64,000 nucleotides of DNA, from the NCBI RefSeq assembly GCF_051014685.1, contig NW_027479033.1:1-64000 (forward strand), given 5' to 3'. The DNA comes from Ptiloglossa arizonensis (taxonomy: Eukaryota > Arthropoda > Insecta > Hymenoptera > Colletidae). The position numbers and the translations under genes are program-made. Under the pieces are notes generated by a model. That model made no database searches, was not told where the DNA came from, and saw only the letters and a program-made list of their open reading frames with translations. Shown in pieces: positions 52,030 to 62,925 of the stretch (positions within the stretch are counted from its first letter, which is position 1; every line of letters starts with the position of its first letter).

Positions 52030-53610
52030 ACTCGAAACAAATAACTGGAATGGCCTAGGGGAAAAGTACACACACCATTGTAATCGGGCGAGTTTCTACT
52101 TTCAGATGCAACAGGCATTTCTCGAGTTCGTCATTCCGTTCGCGAGATATGGGAGTTTGAAGTTAAGGAATGGTTGAGAAACCAACAAAGTTTTCACAAG
52201 TCTGAAACTCGAAACCAATAACTGGAAAGGCCTAGGGGAAATGTACACACACCATTGTAATCGGGAGAGTTACTACTTTCAGATGCAACAGGAATTTCTC
52301 GAGCTCGCCAATCCGTTCGCCATATATGGGAGTTTGAAGTTAAGTAATCGTTGAGAAACCATCAAAATTTTCGCAAGTCTGATACTCGAAAGCAATAACT
52401 ACCAAGGCCAAGGGCAAAAATACACATACCGTTGTAATCGGGAGAGTTTCTGCTTTCAGATGCAATAGGAAATTCTCGAGTTCGCCAATCCGTTCGCGAG
52501 GTATGGGAGCTTGAAGTTAAGGATTCGTTGAGAAACCATCAAAGTTTTCGCTGGTCTGATACTCGAAACCAATAACTGGAATGGCCTAGGGGAAAAGTAC
52601 ACAAACCATTGTAATCGGGCGAGTTTCCACTTCCAGATGCAACAGGAATTTCTCGAGTTCGTCAGTCCGTTCGCGAGATATGGGAGTTTGAAGTTAAGGA
52701 ATGGTTGAGAAACCATCAAAATTTTCGCAAGTCTAATACTCGAAACCAATAACTACTATGGCCTAGGGGAAAAATACACATACCGTTGTAATCGGGCGAG
52801 TTTCTACTTTCAGATGCAACAGGAATTTCTCGAGTTCGTCATCCCGTTCGCGAGATATGGGAGTTTGGAATTAAGGAATGGTTGAGAAACAATCAAAATT
52901 TTCGCAAGTCTGATACTCGAAACAAATAACTGGAATGGCCTAGGGGAAAAGTACACACACCATTGTAATCGGGCGAGTTTCTACTTTCAGATGCAACAGG
53001 CATTTCTCGAGTTCGTCATTCCGTTCGCGAGATATGGGAGTTTGAAGTTAAGGAATGGTTGAGAAACCAACAAAATTTTCGCAAGTCTGATACTCGAAAC
53101 CAATAACTGGAAAGGCCTAGGGGAAATGTACACACACCATTGTAATTGGGCGAGTTACTACTTTCAGATGCAACAGGAATTTCTCGAGCTCGCCAATCCG
53201 TTCGCGAGATATGGGAGTTTGAAGTTAAGTAATCGTTGAGAAACCATCAAAATTTTCGCAAGTCTGATACTCGAAAGCAATAACTACCAAGGCCAAGGGC
53301 AAAAATACACATACCGTTGTAATCGGGAGAGTTTCTGCTTTCAGATGCAATAGGAAATTCTCGAGTTCGCTAATCCGTTCGCGAGGTATGGGAGTTTGAA
53401 GTTAAGGATTCGTTGAGAAACCATCAAAGTTTTCGCTGGTCTGATACTCGAAACCAATAACTGGAATGGCCTAGGGGAAAAGTACACAAACCATTGTAAT
53501 CGGGCGAGTTTCCACTTCCAGATGCAACAGGAATTTCTCGAGTTCGTCAGTCCGTTCGCGAGATATGGGAGTTTGAAGTTAAGGAATGGTTGAGAAACCA
53601 TCAAAATTTT
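52030..53610 (+). repeat. 885-bp (five-monomer) tandem duplication
   Basis: The AGGCATTTCTCGAG variant and the following CGAAAGCAATAACTACC, AAGGCCAAGGGC and GGATTCGTTGAG variants recur at offsets of 884-885 bp (52037 with 52921, 52456 with 53341). The downstream 9.67-kb copy has the same pair at 61595 and 62480, so the 885-bp event came first. Confidence 0.88.
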
Positions 53611-53744
53611 CGCAAGTCTGATACTCGAAACGAATAACTACTATGGCCTAGGGCAAAAATACACATACCGTTGTAATCGGACGAGTTTCTGGTTTCAGAT
53701 GCAACAGGAATTTCTCGAGTTCGTCAGCCGTTCGCGACATATGG

Positions 53745-53790
53745 GAGTTTGAAGTTAAGGAACCAACTGATACTCGATACCAATAACTAC
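53745..53790 (+). repeat. second monomer lacking the dyad
   Basis: The same deletion joint as at 51669 is present (AAGGAACCAACTGATACTCG), after the same GTCAGCCGTTCGCGACATATGG variant. The two probably derive from one deleted monomer spread by duplication. Confidence 0.88.
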
Positions 53791-53879
53791 TGTGGCCTAG
53801 GGGAAATGTACACACACCATTGTAATCGGGCGAGTTTCTACTTTCAGATGCTACAGGAATTTCTCGAGTTCATCAATAC

Positions 53880-56130
53880 GTTCGCTAGATATGGGAGTTT
53901 GAAGTTAAGGAATGGTTGAGAAACCATCAAAATTTTCGCAAGTCTGATACTCGAAACCAATAACTACTATTACCTAGGGCAAAAATAAACACACCGTTGT
54001 AATCGGGAGAGTTTCTGCATTCAGATGCAACAGGAATTTCTCGAGTTCGTCAATCCGTTCTCGAGATATGGGAGTTTGAAGTTAAGGAATGGTTGAGAAA
54101 CCATCAAAATGGTCGCAAGTCTGATACTCGAAACCATTACCTGGAATGGCCTAGGGGAAAAGTACACAAACCATTGTAATCGGGCGAGTTTCCACTTTCA
54201 GATGCAACAGGAATTTCTCGAGTTCGTCAGTCCGTTCGCGAGATATGGGAGTTTGAAGTTAAGGAATGGTTGAGAAACCATCAAAATGGTCGCAAGTCTG
54301 ATACTCGAAACCAATAACTGGAATGGCCTAGGGGAAAAGTACACAAACCATTGTAATCGGGCGAGTTTCCACTTTCAGATGCAACAGGAATTTCTCGAGT
54401 TCGTCAGTCCGTTCGCGAGATATGGGAGTTTGAAGTTAAGGAATGGTTGAGAAACCATCAAAATTTTCGCAAGTCTGATACTCAAAACCAGTAACTACTA
54501 CGGCCTAGGGAAAAATACACATACCATTGTAATCGGACGAGTTTCTGTTTCAGATGCAACAGGAATTTCTTGAGTTCGTCATTTCGTTCGCGAGATATGG
54601 GAGTTTGAAGTTAAGGAATGGTTGAGAAACCATCAAAATTTTCGCAAGTCTGATACTCGAAACCAATAACTGCTAAGGCCTAGGGCAAAAATACACATAC
54701 CGTTGTAATCGGGAGAGTTTCTGCTTTCAGATGCAATAGGAAATTCTCGAGTTCGTCAATCCGTTCGCGAGATATGGGGGTTTGAAGTTAAGGAATGCTT
54801 GAGAAACCATCAAAATTTTCGCAAGTCTGATACTCGAAACCAATAACTGGAATGGCCTAGGGGAAAAGTACACACACCATTGTAATCGGGCGAGTTTCTA
54901 CTTTCAGATGCAACAGGCATTTCTCGAGTTCGTCATTCCGTTCGCGAGATATGGGAGTTTGAAGTTAAGGAATGGTTGAGAAACCAACAAAATTTTCGCA
55001 AGTCTGATACTCGAAACAAATAACTACAAAGGCCTAGGGCAAAAATACACATACCATTGTAATCGGACGAGTTTCTGTTTCAGATCCAACAGGAATTTCT
55101 CGAGTTCGTTAATCCGTTCGCGAGATATGTGGGTTTGAAGTTAAGGAATGCTTGAGAAACCATCAAAATTTTCGCAAGTCTGATACGCGAAACCAATAAC
55201 TACAAGGGCCTAGGTGAAAAATACACATACCTTTGTAATCGGGCATGTTTCTACTTTCAGATGCAACAGGAATTTCTCGAGTTCGTCAATCCGTTCGCGA
55301 GATATGGGAGTTTGAAGTTAAGGAATCGTTGAGAAACCAAAAAATTTTCGCAAGTCTGATACTCGAAACCAATAACTACTACGGCCTAGGGCAAAAATTC
55401 ACATACCATTCTAATCGAACGAGTTTCTGTTTCAGATGCAACAGGAATTTCTCGAGTTCGCCAATCCGTTCGCGAGGTATGGGAGTTTGAAGTTAAGGAA
55501 TCGTTGAGAAACCATAAAAATTTTCGCAAGTCTGATACCCGAATCCAATTACTATGGCCTAGGGCAAAAATACACATACCGTTGTAATCGGGCGAGTTTC
55601 TGCTTTCAGATGGAACAGGAATTTCTCGAGTTCGTCAACCTGTTCGCTAGATATGGGAGTTTGAAGTTAAGGAATGGTTGAGAAACCATCAAAATTTTCG
55701 CAAGTCTGATACTCGAAACCAATAACTACTATTACCTAGGGCAAAAATAAACACACCGTTGTAATCGGGAGAGTTTCTGCATTCAGATGCAACAGGAATT
55801 TCTCGAGTTCGTCAATCCGTTCTCGAGATATGGGAGTTTGAAGTTAAGGAATGGTTGAGAAACCATCAAAATGGTCGCAAGTCTGATACTCGAAACCATT
55901 ACCTGGAATGGCCTAGGGGAAAAGTACACAAACCATTGTAATCGGGCGAGTTTCCACTTTCAGATGCAACAGGAATTTCTCGAGTTCGTCAGTCCGTTCG
56001 CGAGATATGGGAGTTTGAAGTTAAGGAATGGTTGAGGAACCATCAAAATGGTCGCAAGTCTGATACTCGAAACCAATAACTGGAATGGCCTAGGGGAAAA
56101 GTACACAAACCATTGTAATCGGGCGAGTTT
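53880..56130 (+). repeat. 1,762-bp (ten-monomer) period repetition
   Basis: The rare TACCTAGGGC variant at 53971 recurs at 55733 with the same neighbours: AAAATAAACACACCG, GTTCTCGAGATATGG, and two monomers with AAAATGGTCGC. It is seen a third time near 63110 through the 9.67-kb duplication. Confidence 0.85.
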
Positions 56131-56349
56131 CCACTTTCAGATGCAACAGGAATTTCTCGAGTTCGTCATTCCGTTCGCGAGATATGGGAGTTTGAAGTTA
56201 AGGAGTGGTTGAGAAACCATCAAAATTTTCGCAAGTCTGATATTTGAGACCAATGACTACTATAGCCTAGGGCAAAAGTACACATACCGTTGTATTCGGG
56301 CGAGTTTCTGCTTTGAGATGCAACAGGAATTTCTCGAGTTCGTCAATTC

Positions 56350-56366
56350 GTTCGCGAGATACGGGA
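56350..56366 (+). other. exact match to CENP-B box consensus (duplicate of 46681)
   Basis: GTTCGCGAGATACGGGA lies exactly 9,669 bp after the site at 46681, so it is a copy produced by the segmental duplication. Confidence 0.6.
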
Positions 56367-57233
56367 GTTCGAAGTTAAGGAATGGTTGAGAAACCATGAA
56401 AATTTTCGCTGATCTGATACTCGAAAAGAATAACTGGAATGGCCTAGGGGAAAAGTACACAAACCACTGTAATCGGGCGAGTTTCTACTTTCAGATGCAA
56501 CAGGAATTTCTCGAGTTCGTCATTCCGTTCGCGAGATATGGGCGTTTGAAGTTACGGAATGTTTGAGAAACCATCAAAATTTTCGCTGGTCTGATACTCG
56601 AAACCTATAACTGGAATGGCCTAGGGGAAAAGTACACACACCATTGTAATCGGGCGAGTTTCTACTTTCAGATGCAACAGGAATTTCTCGAGTTCGCCAA
56701 TCCGTTCGCGAGATATGGGAGTTTGGAGTTAAGGAATGGTTGAGAAACCATCAAAATTTTCGCTGGTCTGATACTCAAAACCAATAACTAGAATGGCCTA
56801 GGGGAAAGTACACACACCATTGTAATCGGGCGAGTTTCTACTTTCAGATGCAGCAGGAATTTCTCGAGTTCGTCATTCCGTTCGCGAGATATGGTAGTTT
56901 GAAGTTAAGGAATGGTTGAGAAACCATCAAAGTTTTCGCAATTCTGATACTCGAAACCAATAACTGGAATGGCCTAGGGGAAAAGTACACACACCATTGT
57001 AATCGGGCGAGTTTCTACTTTCAGATGCAACAGGAATTTCTCGAGTTCGTCAATCCGTTCGCGAGATATGGGAGCTTGAATTTAAGGAATGGTTGAGAAA
57101 CCATCAAAATTTTCGCAAGTCTGATACTCGAAACCAATAACTACTATAGCCTAGGGCAAAAATACACATACCGTTGTATTCGGGCGAGTTTCTGCTTTGA
57201 GATGCAACAGGAATTTCTCGAGTTCGTCAATTC

Positions 57234-57250
57234 GTTCGCGAGATACGGGA
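57234..57250 (+). other. exact match to CENP-B box consensus (duplicate of 47565)
   Basis: GTTCGCGAGATACGGGA lies exactly 9,669 bp after the site at 47565. Confidence 0.6.
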
Positions 57251-60200
57251 GTTTGAAGTTAAGGAATGGTTGAGGAACCATCAAAATTTTCGCTGATCTG
57301 ATACTCGAAAACAATAACTGGAATGGCGTAGGGGAAAAGTACACAAACCACTGTAATCGGGCGAGTTTCTACTTTCAGATGCAACAGGAATTTCTCGAGT
57401 TCGTCAATCCGTTCGCGAGATATGGGCGTTTGAAGTTACGGAATGTTTGAGAAACCATCAAAATTTTCCCTGGTCTGATACTCGAAACCTATAACTGGAA
57501 TGGCCTAGGGGAAAAGTACACACACCTTTGTAATCGGGCGAGTTTCTATTTTCAGATGCAACAGGAATTTCTCGAGTTCGCCAATCCGTTCGCGAGATAT
57601 GGGAGTTTGGAATTAAGGAATGTTTGAGAAACCATCAAAATTTTCGCTGGTCTGATACTCAAAACCAATAACTAGAATGGCCTAGGGGAAAAGTGCACAC
57701 ACCATTGTAATCGGGCGAGTTTCTACTATCAGATGCAGCAGGAATTTCTCGAGTTCGTCATTCCGTTCGCGAGATATGGGGGTTTGAAGTTACGGAATGT
57801 TTGAGAAACCATCAAAATTTTCGCTGGTCTGATACTCGAAACCTATAACTGGAATGGCCTAGGGGAAAAGTGCACACACCTTTGTAATCGGGCGAGTTTC
57901 TACTTTCAGATGCAACAGGAATTTCTCGTGTTCGTCAATCCGTTCGCGAGATATGGTAGTTTGAAATTAAGGAATAGTTGAGAAACCATCAAAGTTTTCG
58001 CAATTCTGATACTCGAAACCAATAACTGGAATGGCCTAGGGGAAAAGCACACACACCATTGTAATCGGGCGAGTTTCTACTTTCAGATGCAACAGGAATT
58101 TCTCGAGTTCGTCAATCCGTTCGCGAGATATGGGAGCTTGAAGTTAAGGAATGGTTGAGAAACCATCAAAATTTTCGCAAGTCTGATACTCGAAACCAAT
58201 AACTACAAAGGCCTAGGGGAAAAATACACATAGCTTTGTGATCGGGCGAGTTTCTGCTTTCAGATGCAACGGGAATTTCTCGAGTTCGTCATTCCGTTCG
58301 CGAGATATGGGAGTTTGAAGTTACGGAATGTTTGAGAAACCATCAAAATTTTTGCTGGTCTGATACTCGAAACCTATAACTGGAATGGCCTAGGGGAAAA
58401 GTACACACACCTTTGTAATCGGGCGAGTTTCTACTTTCAGATGCAACAGGAATTTCTCGAGTTCGTCATCCCGTTAACGAGATATGGGAGTTTGGAGTTA
58501 AGGAATGGTTGAGAAACCATCAAAATTTTCGCTGGTCTGATACTCAAAACCAATAACTAGAATGGCCTAGGGTAAAAGTACACACCCCATTGTAATTGGG
58601 CGAGTTTCTACTTTCAGATGCAGCAGGAATTTCTCGAGTTCGTCATTCCGTTCGCGAGATATGGCAGTTTGAAGTTACGGAATGTTTGAGAAACCATCAA
58701 AATTTTCGCTGGTCTGATACTCGAAACCTATAACTGGAATGGCCTAGGGGAAAAGTACACACACCATTGTAATCGGGCGAGTTTCTACTTTCAGATGCCA
58801 CAGGAATTTCTCGAGTTCGCCAATCCGTTCGCGAGATATGGGAGCTTGAAGTTAAGGAATGGTTGAGAAACCATCAAAATTTTCGCAAGTCTGATACTCG
58901 AAACCTATAACTGGAATGGCCTAGGGGAAAAGTACACACACCTTTGTAATCGGGCGAGATTCTACTTTCAGATGCAACAGGAATTTCTCGAGTTCGTCAT
59001 CCCGTTCGCGAGATATGGGAGTTTGGAGTTAAGGAATGGTTGAGAAACCATCAAAATTTTCGCTGGTCTGATACTCAAAACCAATAACTAGAATGGCCTA
59101 GGGGAAAAGTACACACCCCATTGAAATCGGGCGAGTTTCTACTTTCAGATGCAGCAGGAATTTCTCGAGTTCGTCATTCCGTTCGCGAGATATGGCAGTT
59201 TGAAGTTACGGAATGTTTGAGAAACCACCAAAATTTTAGCTGGTCTGATACTCGAAATCAATAACTGGAATGGCCTAGGGGAAAAGTACACACACCATTG
59301 TAATCGGGCGAGTTTCTACTTTCAGATGCAACAGGAATTTCTCGAGTTCGCCAATCCGTTCGCGATATGTATGTGAGTTTGAAGTTAAGGAATCGTTGAG
59401 AAACCATCAAAATTTTCGCATGTCTGATACCCGAAACCAATAACTACAAAGGCCTAGGGGAAATATACACATAGCTTTGTAATCGGGCGAGTTTCTGCTT
59501 TCAGATGCAACAGGAATTTCTCGAGTTCGTCAATCCGTTCGCGAGACATGGGAGTTTGAAGATAAGGAATGGTTGAGAAACCATCAAAATTTTCGTAAGT
59601 CTGATACTCGAAACCAATAACTACATTGGCCTAGGGGAAAAATACACATACCGTTGTAATCGGGCGAGTTTCTACTTTCAGATGCAACAGGAATTTCTCG
59701 AGTTCGTCATCCCGTTCGCGAGATATGGGAGTTTGGAGTTAAGGAATGGTTGAGAAACAATCAAAATTTTCGCTGGTCTGATACTCAAAACCAATAACTA
59801 GAATGGCCTAGGGGAAAAGTACACACCCCATTGTAATCGGGCGAGTTTCTACTTTCAGATGCAGCAGGAATTTCTCGAGTTCGTCATTCCGTTCGCGAGA
59901 TATGGCAGTTTGAAGTTACGGAATGTTTGAGAAACCATCAAAATTTTAGCGGGTCTGATACTCGAAACCAATAACTGGAATGGCCTAGGGGAAAAGTACA
60001 CACACCATTGTAATCGGGCGAGTTTCCACTTCCAGATGCAACCGGAAGTTCTCGAGTTCGTCAATCCGTTCGCGAGATATGGGAGTTTGAAGTTAAGGAG
60101 TGGTTGAGAAACCATCAAAATTTTCGCAAGTCTGATATTCGAGACCAATGACTACTGTGGCCTAGGGCAAAAATACACATACCGTTGTAATCGGGCGAGA

Positions 60201-60604
60201 TTCTGCTTTCAGATGCAATAGGAAATTCTCGAGTTCGTCAATCCGTTCGAGAGATATGGGAGTTTGAAATTAAGGTATGGTTGAGAAACCATCAAAATTT
60301 TCGCTGGTCTGATACTCAAAACCAATAACTAGAATGGCCTAGGGGAAAAGTACAAACACCATTGTAATCGGGCGAGTTTCTACTTTCTGATGCAGCAGGA
60401 ATATCTCGAGTTCGTCAATTCGTTCGCGAGATATGGGAGCTTGAAGTTAAGGAATGGTTGAGAAACCATCAAAATTTTCGCAAGTCTGATACTCGAAACC
60501 AATAACGACTATAGCCTAGGGCAAAAATACACATACCGTTGTATTCGGGCGAGTTTCTGGTTTCAGATGCAACAGGAATTTCTCGAGTTCGTCAGCCGTT
60601 CGCG

Positions 60605-60650
60605 ACATATGGGAGTTTGAAGTTAAGGAATCAACTGATACTCGATACCA
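60605..60650 (+). repeat. third monomer lacking the dyad (duplicate of 51669)
   Basis: The same deletion joint, TTAAGGAATCAACTGATACTCG, lies about 8.96 kb after the one at 51669. Confidence 0.88.
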
Positions 60651-62879
60651 ATAACTACTGTGGCCTAGGGGAAAAGTACACACACCATTGTAATCGGGCG
60701 AGTTTCTACTTTCAGATGCTACAGGAATTTCTCGAGTTCGTCAATCCGTTCTCGAGATATGGGAGTTTGAAGTTAAGGAATGGTTGAGAAACCATCAAAA
60801 TGGTCGCAAGTCTGATACTCGAAACCAATAACTGGAATGGCCTGGGGGAAAAGTACACAAACCATTGTAATCGGACGAGTTTCTGTTTCGGATGCAACAG
60901 GAATTTCTGGAGTTCGTCATTTCGTTCGCGAGATATGGGAGTTTGAAGTTAAGGAATGGTTGAGAAACCATCAAAATTTTCGCAAGTCTGATACTCGAAA
61001 CCAATAACTACTAAGGCCTAGGGCAAAAATACACACACCGTTGTAATCGGGAGAGTTTCTGCATTCGGATGCAACAGGAATTTCTCGAGTTCGTCAATCC
61101 GTTCTCGAGATATGGGAGTTTGAAGTTAAGGAATGGTTGAGAAACCATCAAAATGGTCGCAAGTCTGATACTCGAAACCAATAACTGGAATGGCCTGGGG
61201 GAAAAGTACACAAACCATTGTAATCGGGCGAGTTTCCACTTTCAGATGCAACAGGAATTTCTCGAGTTCGTCAGTCCGTTCGCGAGATATGGGAGTTTGA
61301 AGTTAAGGAATGGTTGAGAAACCATCAAAATTTTCGCAAGTCCGATACTCAAAACCAATAACTACTACGGCCTAGGGCAGAAATACACATACCATTGTAA
61401 TCGGACGAGTTTCTGTTTCGGATGCAACAGGAATTTCTGGAGTTCGTCATTTCGTTCGCGAGATATGGGAGTTTGAAGTTAAGGAATGGTTGAGAAACCA
61501 TCAAAATTTTCGCAAGTCTGATACTCGAAACCAATAACTACTAAGGCCTAGGGCAAAAATACACACACCGTTGTAATCGGGAGAGTTTCTGCTTTCAGAT
61601 GCAATAGGAAATTCTCGAGTTCGCCAATCCGTTCGCGAGGTATGGGAGCTTGAAGTTAAGGATTCGTTGAGAAACCATCAAAGTTTTCGCTGGTCTGATA
61701 CTCGAAACCAATAACTGGAATGGCCTAGGGGAAAAGTACACAAACCATTGTAATCGGGCGAGTTTCCACTTCCAGATGCAACAGGAATTTCTCGAGTTCG
61801 TCAGTCCGTTCGCGAGATATGGGAGTTTGAAGTTAAGGAATGGTTGAGAAACCATCAAAATTTTCGCAAGTCTAATACTCGAAACCAATAACTACTATGG
61901 CCTAGGGGAAAAATACACATACCGTTGTAATCGGGCGAGTTTCTACTTTCAGATGCAACAGGAATTTCTCGAGTTCGTCATCCCGTTCGCGAGATATGGG
62001 AGTTTGGAGTTAAGGAATGGTTGAGAAACAATCAAAATTTTCGCAAGTCTGATACTCGAAACAAATAACTGGAATGGCCTAGGGGAAAAGTACACACACC
62101 ATTGTAATCGGGCGAGTTTCTACTTTCAGATGCAACAGGCATTTCTCGAGTTCGTCATACCGTTCGCGAGATATGGGAGTTTGAAGTTAAGGAATGGTTG
62201 AGAAACCAACAAAATTTTCGCAAGTCTGATACTCGAAACCAATAACTGGAAAGGCCTAGGGGAAATGTACACACACCATTGTAATCGGGCGAGTTACTAC
62301 TTTCAGATGCAACAGGAATTTCTCGAGCTCGCCAATCCGTTCGCGAGATATGGGAGTTTGAAGTTAAGTAATCGTTGAGAAACCATCAAAATTTTCGCAA
62401 GTCTGATACTCGAAAGCAATAACTACCAAGGCCAAGGGCAAAAATACACATACCGTTGTAATCGGGAGAGTTTCTGCTTTCAGATGCAATAGGAAATTCT
62501 CGAGTTCGCTAATCCGTTCGCGAGGTATGGGAGTTTGAAGTTAAGGATTCGTTGAGAAACCATCAAAGTTTTCGCTGGTCTGATACTCGAAACCAATAAC
62601 TGGAATGGCCTAGGGGAAAAGTACACAAACCATTGTAATCGGGCGAGTTTCCACTTCCAGATGCAACAGGAATTTCTCGAGTTCGTCAGTCCGTTCGCGA
62701 GATATGGGAGTTTGAAGTTAAGGAATGGTTGAGAAACCATCAAAATTTTCGCAAGTCTGATACTCGAAACGAATAACTACTATGGCCTAGGGCAAAAATA
62801 CACATACCGTTGTAATCGGACGAGTTTCTGGTTTCAGATGCAACAGGAATTTCTCGAGTTCGTCAGCCGTTCGCGACAT

Positions 62880-62925
62880 ATGGGAGTTTGAAGTTAAGGA
62901 ATCAACTGATACTCGATACCAATAA
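62880..62925 (+). repeat. fourth monomer lacking the dyad (duplicate of 53763)
   Basis: The same deletion joint lies about 9.14 kb after the one at 53763. It reads GGAATCAAC, where that site has GGAACCAAC. Confidence 0.88.

Larger units (their letters stand above)
46460..54860 (+). repeat. 9.67-kb-period duplication, copy 1 (part matched in window)
   Basis: Markers at 46591 and 47475 recur at 56260 and 57144, an offset of 9,669 bp. Markers at 50295, 50892 and 51576 recur at an offset of 8,963 bp, and markers at 52456 and 53341 at 9,139 bp. The steps correspond to four monomers missing and one gained in copy 2. The sequence 54860-56130 completes the presumed duplicated unit. Confidence 0.88.

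Noticed and set aside
52456..52749. Recurrent 60-97-codon frames in the 177-bp array
   Set aside because: They recur with the monomer period, end at stops fixed in the monomer, and have no initiation context or recognisable domain.
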